From positions 3,906,001-3,970,000 of the forward strand of contig OX596336.1 in assembly GCA_951394405.1 (NCBI GenBank): a stretch of 64,000 bases of DNA, read 5' to 3'. The position numbers and the translations under genes were made by a program. This document shows positions 1-10,297 of the stretch, piece by piece. The DNA comes from Coprinellus micaceus (lineage: Eukaryota; Basidiomycota; Agaricomycetes; Agaricales; Psathyrellaceae). Below the pieces are notes generated by a model. The model ran no database searches and was not told where the DNA came from. It worked only from the letters and a program-made list of their open reading frames with translations. Position 1 is the first letter of the stretch. Each line of letters opens with the position of its first letter.

Positions 1-715
1 GGGCTTCGGTAAGGTTTGTTCAATCCTCGACCCGGTCGAGACACTGCACGACTGCCAAATAACAGCTCCCTACAGGAACGCGGGGTCGCAACCCTGTTCC
101 GTGCGTTTTTGGTACTGTCGGACTTGTGTCCGCCCCCCGTGGTTCCCTCCGAAGGATACGTATCGATCCCCGCCCTTTGATGGCGGCAAGGAAAGGCATC
201 CTAACGTTGGGCCGTGCTCCAAGGGGAGGGGAGGTGGGGAGCCGTCTGGGAGCGTTGAGAAGGAGCAAGAGAAGACCGAGTGAAGAACCGATAGCACTAG
301 TAATTCTGCCGACTTTCTCAAACGTTGGTCGAAGACTCGGCAGAATTACTAGTGCTATCGGTTCTTCATTATTCCTTCAACGTACCGAATCTCAGCCTTT
401 CGACGGAAGGCCGGTACCTGAAGCTAATAATGCGCGAAGGTGATTGTTATATTGGAAGCCTCTAAAAGCAAATAGTCCGGCGGCTTTCACATGAGGCAGG
501 AAGCATGTGATTATGGCCAGTGACGTCGATCCGTGCGGGTGACGGAAACGGATTGGCGGGGAGCCGTCCCAAAATGGTGTTCCAAAACCTGCAACTGAAC
601 CCAGCACCGAGAATGCGTCCCTATTTCAGCTCCGAGCTAAATAGCATTCCGTCTCCGCGTCGATTCTTCATTTCCACCCACTTCACCCCGTCCCCCACTT
701 CGACTCACTACCACC
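1..715. other. intergenic region upstream of malate synthase
   Basis: No convincing gene is seen; the small open frames on both strands overlap each other and resemble nothing I know. The stretch includes the 5' flank of the malate synthase gene (pyrimidine-rich leader just before the ATG at 716) and a perfect hairpin-forming inverted repeat listed separately. Confidence 0.5.
281..368. repeat. perfect 32-bp inverted repeat with 24-bp spacer
   Basis: The left arm (281-312, starting TGAAGAACCGATAGC) is the exact reverse complement of the right arm (337-368, ending GCTATCGGTTCTTCA). The 24-bp spacer is 313-336. Pairing stops abruptly at both ends of the arms. No target-site duplication is evident. 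Confidence 0.9.
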
Positions 716-2500
716 ATGTCCAGCATCCCCGGCGTCAAAATCCACTCCACCATCGCCCAGAAGGCTCAGGCTGAGCTCTTCACGGAGGGTGCCCTCAAAT
801 TCCTCGCTGCGCTCCACAGGACCTTCGAATCTACCCGCCAGTCGTTGCTCACCGCTCGCGAAGATGCCCAGAGGCGGTACGACTCTGGCGTCGCCCTTGA
901 TTTTCATCCCGAGACCAAGGCTGTCCGCGACGAGCCCAGCTGGCAATGCGCACCTCCCGCCCCCGGACTGGAGGACCGAAGGGTGGAGATTACAGGCCCC
1001 ACCGACAGGAAGATGGTCATCAATGCTCTGAACAGCGGGGCGAAGACCTTCATGGCCGATTTCGAAGGTGCGCTATCCTCGCTGTGACCCTCTACAATGT
1101 CTGACATTTGGCCAGACTCTTCCGCACCCACCTTCGCCAACATGGTCAATGGCCAGATTAACCTGCGTGACGCTATCAGGCGGCAGATTGACTTCGAGAC
1201 CAACGGGAAGAAGTATAAGCTTTCAGAGAGCCCCGCTGTTCTCATTGTGCGGTACGATCCTACCTTATTCCTCGTCGTCGCATGATGTCTCATGCCACCT
1301 CTAGGCCTCGAGGATGGCACCTCGATGAACCCCGCATCACCATCGACAACCTGCCCGTCTCTGGGTCTATCTTTGACTTCGCCATCTACTTCTACCACAA
1401 CGCCAAGGAGCTCGTCAAGCGCGGGTTCGGCGCCTACTTCTACCTCCCCAAGATGGAACACTACCTTGAGGCCCGCCTGTGGAACGACATCTTCGTCTTC
1501 TCCCAGTCATACGTCGGCCTTCCTCAAGGCACCGTCCGTGGCACTGTCCTCATCGAGACCCTCCCCGCCGCCTTCCAAATGGAAGAGATCCTCTTCGAGT
1601 TGAGGAACCACTCCAGTGGACTTAACTGTGGACGGTAAGCCGATCTCTTTCTTGCTCTCGACCTTCGTGCTCATCCTTTCCTTCAGATGGGACTACATCT
1701 TCAGCTTCATCAAGAAGCGTCGTGCCGATCGTTCTGCTGTCCTCCCCGACCGCAAGGACGTCACTATGACTGTTCCCTTCATGGACGCCTATGTTCGCCT
1801 CCTCATCAAGACCTGCCATAAGCGCAAGGTCGCGGCTATGGGTGGCATGTCCGCTCAAATCCCCATCAAGGACGACCCAAAGGCCAATGAGATCGCCATG
1901 GCCAAGGTCCGTGCCGACAAGCTTCGCGAGGTCACCGCTGGCCACGACGGAACCTGGATCGCCCACCCCCTCATCAACAAAATTGCCCGCGAGATCTTCG
2001 ACGAGAACATGCTCGGACCTAACCAATACCACAACCTTCGGTCCGAGGTCACGGTTGCCGCTGCCGACCTCCTGAACCCCAAGGTCCCTGGGAAGATTAC
2101 CCTGGAAGGTATCAAGGAGAACGTGTCCTGTTGTCTCGCTTACACTGCCGCCTGGGTCGGCGGAAACGGATGCATCCCATTCAACTACCTCATGGAGGAC
2201 GCTGCCACCGCTGAGATTACTCGTGTCCAGCTCTGGCAGTGGGTGAAGTACGGTCTCCGCGTCGACGATACTGGCGAGCTCATCACCGCCGAGTACATCG
2301 ATGCTCATGTCGATGCGATCGCTCCTACCATCAAGACCATTGTCGCCGGTGTCCAGGATGAGAACGTCAAGCTGGCGAAGGACTACTTGAAGGGTCAGTT
2401 GAGGAAGACGTGGCCTAGCGAGTTCTTGACGAGCGACTTGATGCCCTTCCTAGCTGTCAAGGACGGTGTTGAGCCCAAGTACCAGAAGGCGGCTCTGTAA
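716..2500 (+). CDS. MLS1: malate synthase (glyoxylate cycle)
   Basis: Malate synthase condenses acetyl-CoA with glyoxylate to give malate, the second committed step of the glyoxylate cycle, usually in peroxisomes. Four exons (716-1067, 1116-1251, 1305-1634, 1687-2500) join in phase to 543 residues, the usual length for the A-type enzyme. Visible landmarks are [17 protein letters not shown], the family signature [14 protein letters not shown] across the third junction, and MEDAATAE near the C-terminus. The three introns are 48-53 nt with GT..AG ends. The ATG follows a pyrimidine-rich leader and gives the conserved N-terminus. The protein ends in AAL instead of a standard SKL-type peroxisomal signal. 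It is the only gene of this pathway in the window. Confidence 0.97.
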
Positions 2501-2691
2501 AGGGTCTTGTCTCTTTGTTTTCTAGTAGCTTGTTGTTTTCTCGTGGCTTGTAGGTCGGATTCCCCCGGACTCTTCGTGTTCATCATTCATCCTTGCACAT
2601 CGTGACCCAATCCAACGCATCATATCTCCAAGTGTCTCTACAGTGTACTTTATTATGCATTCAGTTATTCCCCCTCGCCCAGTTGTATATA

Positions 2692-2890
2692 CAGTCAAAC
2701 CTGTCATAACCCATGGCCCTCGGTGGACACCCAAAAGTCGGCCAAAAGTATGGCTTTTGCTGGGTTATGGGTTACCACGGTCATGTTTTGCGGGGAACCG
2801 GGGTTTCGGTGGACCTTCAGAGTATGGTTTATCATGGGCAACTGGCTGGTTATGGGTTTTCTCAGGTATGGTTTATGACAGGTATGACTG
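2692..2890. mobile_element. MITE-like element with CAGT termini and TA target site
   Basis: The 199-bp element has imperfect terminal inverted repeats: left CAGTCAAACCTGTCATAAC and right, read in reverse, CAGTCATACCTGTCATAAA. It is flanked on both sides by TA. No protein is encoded. Termini and TA duplication are typical of non-autonomous Tc1/mariner (pogo/Fot1-like) elements; family assignment is an inference. It lies in the gap between malate synthase and the convergent F-box gene. Confidence 0.75.
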
Positions 2891-2936
2891 TATACGAAAT
2901 AGCCTGGTTCATGGCAACTCCATATTGATCGACCCA

Positions 2937-4556
2937 TCATTCGCTGCTCTCGTCGCTCTCTCCTGACAAAGTCGGGCTGGAGATACCTTGTCCATTCGTA
3001 GTTCTCGTAGGGTGGTCAACCGTCAGGTTCGTTCTGGCGAAGGGAGACCCGTCCTCTCTCGAAAGCTTTTCCCGTGCCCTGACATATTCATGAGCCACGT
3101 CAATATCGAGGTTATTAAGGCTCTGAGATAGGGTGAGTTCCTCGAGGTTGGGGAGGGGTGCGGTCCCCTTCTTGACCCACAGCAAATCTCGGAACAGAGT
3201 GGAGGGGACCCGAACTTGATCGAGAGTGAGATGGGTAAGCGAAGGCAACTTCGAAAGAATTCGGTGCATCTCCTTGGCCGTGATCTCGAGGGAGGATAAG
3301 TGGAGGTGCCGCAAGCTCGTCGAGCTACCCTTCCCCTTGGATCGCTGGATGAAGCGTTCAAAGTAAGACGAGAACGCAATCCCCCAGGTGCTATTCCAGC
3401 GGATTCCCTCGAGGTTGAACCGCAGTTCCATCTCCTCCAGAGAGTATGCGCGGAAGAATTGGAGGTAGGCCGCGGCATCAGGTGGGACCCTCCATAGGCA
3501 GAGCTTGCGGACTTTGGGTAAGAGGGTGGCCTGTTCGTCTTTGCGTGTGTGCCATGGATTGTCGGGGTCCAGGATGAAATCTGCGTTGTTGGCATCGAGA
3601 GTAAATGTCTCGAGATTGGAGCACGACTTGAGGACTGGCAGGATCTTGTCCGCACCCCAGTCGCAGATGAGGGTGAAGTCCTTGAGTCGTGCAAGGAGCT
3701 TCTCTGGTATGTCGAGAGCCAGGTCCGTGTCGTCGCCTTCGTATTCAGGAAGGTGAAGGTATAAGGAAGTGATTGCCGGCAGGTGAGCAAACAGGCTCGT
3801 TGTTCTCCTCCCTTCACTGTCTCCTCCGTCCCTCATTGAGTCGGACTGACCATTGTCATCGTCGTCGACTTCCTCGAGCCATTCGGAGTCAACTACCATG
3901 CGGAGGGTCTTTACGGAGTCCCACGACCGCCGTAGCCCTAGGCGCTTGACGTTCCCCATCTCCTCCAGGAGGTGGCGAATGCAGCTGGAACTCGCACACT
4001 CGATGGTGAGGTCGCTAATGGCGGGTCCGTCTGTTAGGAATCGCGCGATCGACCGGTTCATGAAAGAGCAGTGGGGATTTCCCCGGATGCACATACCGAG
4101 ACGAATGTCTGCGGCGCGGATAGAAACGGATTTGGGCAAACTGCCAGCCCTGGTGAGCCACCGCTGAGCCTTCAAGCGCACCTCCTCGGTGAAGGGTCTC
4201 TCGAGCCCGAGCTCGGTCCAAAGGCGGTGTGTTCCGTAAGCAGCCTCACGCCAGCCCTTGGACACGAGGCAAATCGAGAGGAGCTGCCTCCTCCCACTCT
4301 TCGATACGAATCCGTTGGGGCAAACTGAAAAAGTGAAAACCTCGCCGAGGACCTCGAGAGGGATTCGTCGAATTGGCGAAAGGACCGCACGACATGCCAT
4401 TCGGTGGCGTTCGAAGAACCGGACAATGAGGTCAAAGTTCTGTAGTTCCTGTTCGATACGTTGGACGTCGCGAGGTCCTGGGACGTTGTTGTTCAGCGCG
4501 AACGAAGTGTAGCAGAAGTCGCCGAGCGATCCGAGAAGGGTTGGCGAGTCAGTCAT
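2937..4556 (-). CDS. F-box / LRR-like protein (type A)
   Basis: Single exon, 539 residues. An N-terminal helix (about residues 31-55) leads into an F-box-like domain at about 60-115 (LSPIRRIPLEVLGEVF, then ICLVSKGWREAAYGTHRLW). A long region of LRR-like strands follows, with repeated SLTHLTLDQVRV-type segments near the end. F-box proteins bind Skp1 and present substrates to a Cullin-RING ligase; the substrate here is unknown. An in-frame ATG exists 60 nt upstream (4616), but a TATATA stretch (4599-4606) lies between the two ATGs, which favours the shorter form. It runs convergent with malate synthase and divergent from the tRNA-Asp at 4895. Confidence 0.9.
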   Translation of the reverse strand: MTDSPTLLGSLGDFCYTSFALNNNVPGPRDVQRIEQELQNFDLIVRFFERHRMACRAVLSPIRRIPLEVLGEVFTFSVCPNGFVSKSGRRQLLSICLVSKGWREAAYGTHRLWTELGLERPFTEEVRLKAQRWLTRAGSLPKSVSIRAADIRLGMCIRGNPHCSFMNRSIARFLTDGPAISDLTIECASSSCIRHLLEEMGNVKRLGLRRSWDSVKTLRMVVDSEWLEEVDDDDNGQSDSMRDGGDSEGRRTTSLFAHLPAITSLYLHLPEYEGDDTDLALDIPEKLLARLKDFTLICDWGADKILPVLKSCSNLETFTLDANNADFILDPDNPWHTRKDEQATLLPKVRKLCLWRVPPDAAAYLQFFRAYSLEEMELRFNLEGIRWNSTWGIAFSSYFERFIQRSKGKGSSTSLRHLHLSSLEITAKEMHRILSKLPSLTHLTLDQVRVPSTLFRDLLWVKKGTAPLPNLEELTLSQSLNNLDIDVAHEYVRAREKLSREDGSPFARTNLTVDHPTRTTNGQGISSPTLSGESDESSE

Positions 4557-4894
4557 GGTGGAGAAAGCGGACAGGAACAAGATGTTTCCAAGGGTCGAAT
4601 ATATACCCTTATTCATTCCCGTTTTCGGGAACGTGCATCTGGGGTGCCACCCCAGATCCCTTTGAGCTGATTCCAGGGCCCGCTAAGGAGTGGTCGAACC
4701 CCTGAATTCCCTCCAACAGGTCGCAGACCTCCCAAGTCTGCTTTGTTCCCAACCAAAGAACCGGTTAGCCGCTTACAGAAACTATGGGACAGGGTGGGGT
4801 GATGGTTGTGGACAACTTGCGGACCTCGGGTTGCAGTCGAGGGGGAGAAACCCAAAAAGAGCTTCAGATTGCAAGTATGTCCCCTATACCATCG

Positions 4895-4966
4895 TCTTTG
4901 TTAGTATATCGGTTAGTACACGCGCCTGTCACGCGCGAAAGCTGGGTTCGACTCCCAGACAGAGAG
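4895..4966 (+). tRNA. tRNA-Asp (GTC)
   Basis: The 72-nt cloverleaf has a seven-base acceptor stem (one G-U pair), a five-pair anticodon stem CGCGC/GCGCG around loop CTGTCAC, giving anticodon GTC, and a perfect B box GGTTCGACTCC. The discriminator is G. There is no intron. A TTTT Pol III stop follows a few bases downstream. It differs from the second copy at 41981 only near the 5' acceptor strand. Confidence 0.95.
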
Positions 4967-5186
4967 TAGTTTTGCTTCTGGAGCCAATATTTTTCTAGAT
5001 TTCCCCTGTGCCGATAATAGATATCTCTCACAGCTGGTTCGTCTTTCCCCCCGTTTCCAAGGACATGGAGTATGGTTTTCTGTTGCAGTGACTGTATCTG
5101 GGGCGTGAAATCCTCTGCCAACCAAGTTCCATTCGTGGCGCGCCCATCATTGATGGGCTGACGCGTCTCTCTCTTGAACCACCAGC

Positions 5187-6668
5187 ATGAATTCTGTTCT
5201 CGACGCATTTCATTGTCGGATTGCCGAAACAGCGTCTTTAAAGCGGCAAGATCAGGTCGCCGCGCTTAGAAACGAGCTCAAGACCTTGGACGAGGCGATC
5301 AAGCAACTGCAACACGCACAGCAGATCTGTCTTTCGATGATACCGCCTATTCATCGTTTGCCTCTAGAAATTCTGGGGCGCATATTCACCTTTATTATCC
5401 CGCCATATCCTATGGACAGGCTCCTCGACATCTGCCTCGTATGCCAAAGATGGCGCCAAGCTGCGAACGCCACGCATGGGCTTTGGACGACCCTTGCAGT
5501 CCGGTTTGAAGAACACATCTTCGATCAGGACAAAGCCGAGCTATGGTGGAAGAAGGCGGGAGCCCTGCCGAAAACGCTGATGCTACGGGCGTTTACCGGA
5601 GAATATTGCGACAGTGATTCTTGCGAGCTCGACGATCTGGCACTGGCCAAGTTTCTGACCAGCGGGCCAATTCTTAGCCGACTCATGATTCAAGTTTGCA
5701 CGAGCTTGCGATGTGTCGGTCGCCTCATCAAGTTGATTCAGGAGGCTGGCAAAAACTTTGCCGGAAGTCGGCCATGGGATGCTGTAGAAGAACTGGAACT
5801 GGAACTCGTACCCGGATACCCAGAAGACAACGTCGGCGCACTCGGGAACGATGTTTTCGCCCAGCTTCCGCCTGTCACTTCTTTCAAACTGGTTTTCCAG
5901 CCTCTTTTTACAGACGGAGTGGACTATTACGACATGTTCATCCCGGAGAGCATCCTTGCCCGCTTGACTAAGTTCACCTTGGTGTGCGGCACGGCTGGAA
6001 ACATCAACGATCTTCTAACGGTTTTGGAGGCCTGCCAACAAGTGGAAACCCTGGAAGTTGATCTCGATTATATAGTATACGACACGAAGCTCGCTGGCCG
6101 CTGGAAAATACCTTCAGAAGCCAACATTTTCACCCTTTCCGCTATGCGAACGCTCCGGCTACGATGTGTCCGAAAGGGAGGGATGCAATGCCTGCGTTTC
6201 TTCCGTGCTCCGATGCTCGAAACATTGGAAACCGCCTATGGTAGAGACTGGAACGGCGTTTGGGCGGAGAGCGATGCATTGGCTGTCGGCCGATACCTTT
6301 GTGGGCTGGTAGATCGGTCTGGCTGCGGCAACATTATGCAGCGCCTCCAAATGCGCTACATGAGAATCCGGACCAAGACTTTGGAGAATCTCCTCTGCAA
6401 ACTCCCCCGCTTGACCGAGCTCACGCTCGACGACGTCGAATTTGACCCCGCCCTTTTTCGGTCTCTGGGGACTGTGAAACCCCCACCTCTCTCATGTTTG
6501 CACGTTCTCGAGATCTTTTATGCAAACGGCGCCTTTGACGAAGAAAACGCCCGCGCATATATTCAAGCAAGACGCGACTTGGCGAACGAGGACGGTTCTC
6601 CACTCGCTAATACGGCCCTGTTGCAAAACTATCGGAAAACCAGAGGTGAGAGCCTCTGGTGGGCTTGA
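5187..6668 (+). CDS. F-box / LRR-like protein (type A)
   Basis: Single exon, 493 residues. It begins with a predicted coiled coil (about 22-48), then an F-box-like domain (about 53-100: PPIHRLPLEILGRIFTF and ICLVCQRWRQAANATHGLW), followed by LRR-like repeats such as LPRLTELTLDDVEF. It lacks the LLTTNxxPxP N-terminal motif of several paralogues. Probable SCF substrate receptor with unknown target. The start codon lies 220 bp after the tRNA-Asp on the same strand, an arrangement repeated at 41981/42288. Confidence 0.9.
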   Translation: MNSVLDAFHCRIAETASLKRQDQVAALRNELKTLDEAIKQLQHAQQICLSMIPPIHRLPLEILGRIFTFIIPPYPMDRLLDICLVCQRWRQAANATHGLWTTLAVRFEEHIFDQDKAELWWKKAGALPKTLMLRAFTGEYCDSDSCELDDLALAKFLTSGPILSRLMIQVCTSLRCVGRLIKLIQEAGKNFAGSRPWDAVEELELELVPGYPEDNVGALGNDVFAQLPPVTSFKLVFQPLFTDGVDYYDMFIPESILARLTKFTLVCGTAGNINDLLTVLEACQQVETLEVDLDYIVYDTKLAGRWKIPSEANIFTLSAMRTLRLRCVRKGGMQCLRFFRAPMLETLETAYGRDWNGVWAESDALAVGRYLCGLVDRSGCGNIMQRLQMRYMRIRTKTLENLLCKLPRLTELTLDDVEFDPALFRSLGTVKPPPLSCLHVLEIFYANGAFDEENARAYIQARRDLANEDGSPLANTALLQNYRKTRGESLWWA

Positions 6669-7060
6669 GAATTAGCACAACTTGAAAAGTAGGCTTTCTT
6701 GTGATCTACAATTGACACCGTTGTTCATTCATGCCCCTCTTTCTCAGATAACAGGAACGCGCCCTTCGTGCAGTAGATGTTTTCGTAATTCCCTGGGCCT
6801 GTAGACTCCGTTGCGCTAATATCGGCCTTGTGGATTCGCTGGGGAATGGTGAGATCGGCCGCGAAGGACTTGGGTCACTTGAAGGGTTCCGTAGGCATCT
6901 ATTCAGCGACGCAACAGTGACGCTTCTATCTACGTTCCGAACCCCGCACGATACTCCAACGTCGAACTTCCACCAGTGCCTGCTCGGTTCACGGTTGGTC
7001 ATCCATACCTCACGTATCCTCTACCCCTCTACGGTGACTAGACCAGGCCTCCAGCATCCA
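6669..7060. other. intergenic gap between convergent F-box loci
   Basis: This is the 3' flank of two convergent F-box loci. I see no RNA gene, element or convincing coding frame. Confidence 0.4.
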
Positions 7061-9117
7061 TCATGACAGTTCATGGTACCGACCGTCTGACGCCGTTTGG
7101 CCGTGAGCTTCGCGCTCTGTCGCGATCAACCACGGCTCGTCGCCTTGTCGTCTCCCTGTGCCGATACTTCAGCTACCACGCCGCGTAGTATGGGGGGAAA
7201 GCGGCCACTCACGGTTTTCCAAAGGAAGGTAAGCCCACCCGCACGTTCCAAGTAAGATCCACCGATGATATGAGGCTATTTCCGAGATAATCGTTGGACG
7301 CCACTTCTCTCGAATTACCTCGAGCCGGCTCGACACCTTGTAGCGTTTCTCGCACGGCCCGCACTTGGGAGACAAGGTAGTGCAGCGCCCGTGGTGAAGA
7401 ATATTTGGAATGGAGTACTTCTGGAGGAGAATACTGTTAGCCTGTACCAAGGTAGGTTAGCCGTCGTTCCTACCCGAAGTAGCACCACATCAAGCTTCCC
7501 CACTGGGTAGTTTTCCATCTCTGTGAGTACCCTATCAACGGACTCCCCGAAATCATGGCGAGGTGTTGGTTTGTATCGCCTCCAGCCTGATTCTTCATGG
7601 GAGAAGCACAACTGTCTCAAAATCCCTTCCCACCCGGCGACCGTCCGTTCCGCCTCCACTCTCGTGGTTCTGATCATCGGCGCGCGCCTGGGGGATTGGG
7701 AGTCATCCTCTAGGCGATGAAATATCAGACGGAGAGTGGGGACGGCCCTTCCAGGCGCCCGCACTCTCACTGCAAGGGCGGCCACACCGTCCCGTTGTCG
7801 GAGGTCCGAGTCGAAGTCTCTTGAGAGCGCCATTTCCGTTAGAGCGGAGCCGTCGAACATGCTTATGTCTCCATATGACATGTGATTGACCAAGACCTCC
7901 AGGGCTCGTAACTTGGGTACGAGAACCGGGAGGTTGCCGAACCGGTCCAATGTCAGCTGCTTCAGGTCTTCGGTGGGGATTACGGGCACCGTCATCTCCT
8001 CCATGTTGTCCCCGCAAAGCCACAGGATCCCAGCGAGCACCCCAGGCTCGCAGAGCGCTCGATCAATGCGAAGCTGCTTGAGAGAGCATTTGGACCGCCG
8101 AATGAAGGAAAGAAGGTCAGTGAGGGGGAGACGCGTGATATCGATGGACTGGCAATAGAGCTCGAGGTGGGTGAGCTCCGGTAAGGTGAGTTGGTTTGCG
8201 AACCACTCGAGAATGGACGGGCTGGGAGCGGTCGTAAGAGACAGTTTGGTGATGGTACGAATGGATACTCTCGAGAACTCTTGCTGAATGAAAGATAAAT
8301 TGGGGGACGACATCCAACATTGGAGGCCGCCGGCTTCGTCACCTGTCTGTTGGAAGCATCGGAGGCCGGCGGGAACTGACTTGAAGTCTTTGAATATCTC
8401 GACTTGAGACCATGGCATGTTGACTATGACTTTGTCCTCTTCCAAAGACCACGTCACCGTCAGGGAAACATGGCGAAGGCGAGGACAGTGAATAAAATGG
8501 TTGATGGTTTGCGAGCCTGGGCCGTTGTCTGGGGTGAGCACCGTTAAATCGAGGGAACGAAGGACGGGAAGGCTTCCGGATATTTGAGATGCAGCTTCGA
8601 GGAGCTGACGGCCTATGCTGAGTGATACGTTCTCCCATCGGCGGCAGTGGGGAACCAAGAGAGATAGAACCTCTGCTAGTGGCTCGTCTCCGTTAGAAGA
8701 GGGTCTCGATAATGCGTGAAGCTAAAAGGCAAGCGGGTGGTCCCCCGACCTCTTAAGGAAGAGCTTTACATTATCCAAGAGGCGACGTATTTCCGGGGAG
8801 GTGGCCGTGCTGGTGGGCCGTTCGCAGATTGGCGGTAAGTGGCTCCAGAGGCGGGGAGACAGGAGGGTGGCTTCTCTCCATCGCCGACATGTTAGCCCGA
8901 CGTGCGTCAGGTATCGAATGTGCGCGTCTAGGTCGTGGATGGCATGATGGAAGATCAAATCCAGAACCTCAGGAGGGAGCTTCGCGATAATCCACATCCC
9001 GGAATGCCGGTTAAAGGTAGCATGGTGATCATTGTGTACAGAGGGGTCGAACTTTACTCTCGTCGAGACCTTGTCAACAAACGACGAGCGGAGCTTTCGA
9101 GCTGCAGCAGGGTCCAT
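7061..9117 (-). pseudogene. F-box / LRR-like gene (type B) with an in-frame stop
   Basis: The reading frame starts MDPAAARKL and carries a clear F-box-like domain (KLPPEVLDLIFHHAIHD, LTCRRWREATLLSPRLW). It is interrupted by a TAG at 8722-8724, exactly where paralogues have a glutamine codon. The same frame then continues to 7474. Two introns (7421-7473 and 7156-7212) follow, with exons 7213-7420 (208 nt) and 7061-7155, matching the type B paralogue at 10566-12719 exon for exon. Without the stop it would encode 648 residues. A possible 48-nt in-frame splice (GTAAAG..TTTTAG) would remove the stop, so the gene may still be expressed. It could also be an allelic or assembly difference. Confidence 0.8.
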
Positions 9118-9337
9118 CAGCCTGAGATCCCTTTAAATTCATGTCGTTTCCGACGTCCATAATGGCTGCAGGCTCACCAAGAGACAAGAAACCCATTGTC
9201 GGCTTCTGTGTGGGATTCATTTTGCAACTATGGCTTTCAGATGTGGATGGGAAGTCGTGGGAAATGGGCAGGGCAGAAAGGCGCCAAACCAGGGTTACCG
9301 GGGTATTTATTTGAATCGCTACATATGTCGTAACATA

Positions 9338-10297
9338 CTGTGTCCGGTCAGGTAACGGGACACCCTGACTGTATTTTGGATCTCCTGGATCCAAATCTGC
9401 ATGTTTCTCCCTCGGCTTTGGAACATAGGTGTATTCAGTAATTTTAAGTATGCATGTTAGATCTTATAGGATTTAACAGCTATTTGAGTCCAAGGGGAAT
9501 ATTTATGTGACGCTGATCGGCCTCAAACGCGCATCAGGGTACCGGGACAGGCGCGAGCAAACAAGCATCAACACATGAAGATAGCCATATTCCTGACACT
9601 CTCCTCCTCTTATACCCTGTCAGAGCTGCTTTATAGACAGTGGAACTACTTTGAAAATGAAATGTTTCGAAATACTCCCAGGGATCCTTCACAGGATAGA
9701 GAGAGAGCCAACGGGACACCGGCCCATCAATCGAATGTCCCGCTTGTTTTTCGTTTGAGCTTGCGATTCCGACCCCCGTTCTGGGAGTGGTGTTGGACTT
9801 AAAATTCCTGAATAAATTTCAGAGCATTCACAAAGAAGTAGGGTATTACGTGGTTGAAGTACATAGGCCTTTGAGTGTGCGGTCACGTAGTGGCGGGCCA
9901 GGACCTTTCGCTGCCATCAGGTGTCCCGGAAGTTGGGGGTTGAACTATGCATCTACCATATCTGCATCAGTTCTACCGCCCCTTCCTTGAAACTTGGTAC
10001 ATACACCACTGAAATAGTAATGCATGGCCTTGTGTTATTTTCCCTCTCATATAGCATCCCATTCAAGCAGCATCACGTCTAGATCAGAGCGGGACACCCC
10101 AAAAGTCTGCGCATTTTACCGTACCCCACAAATTCAAGCTCTTCAAGTAAACTTATGACCTCAAAAGTTATATATATACCTAGAGGTACCTATATACTGT
10201 CAGACACAAAAGAGATCGCGAGGAAAGGTGGATATTTGCCTGAGATATGGACGTTTGTCCCGTTACCGTGGTTGTCCCGTTACCTGACCGGCAACAG
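9338..10297. mobile_element. 960-bp TA-flanked element without transposase
   Basis: Both ends carry the 19-bp sequence CCGGTCAGGTAACGGGACA in inverted orientation, inside slightly longer repeats beginning CTGT next to a TA dinucleotide on each side. The interior is AT-rich and has no sizeable coding frame. GGGACA or its complement TGTCCC recurs at about seven places, which look like subterminal binding sites. It is probably a non-autonomous Tc1/mariner-type element; this is inferred from the ends alone. It sits between the two tandem type B F-box genes. Confidence 0.7.

Noticed and set aside
1622..2308. 228-codon open frame antisense to malate synthase
   Set aside because: It is a shadow of the GC-rich coding strand; no recognisable motif and no splice or start context of its own.
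2495..2545. Cryptic peroxisomal signal of malate synthase by alternative splicing (GTAAAG overlaps the stop, CTAG follows 29 nt later)
   Set aside because: The intron would be shorter than any other here, and the resulting tail ends RGL, which is not a PTS1; simple readthrough gives no PTS1 either.
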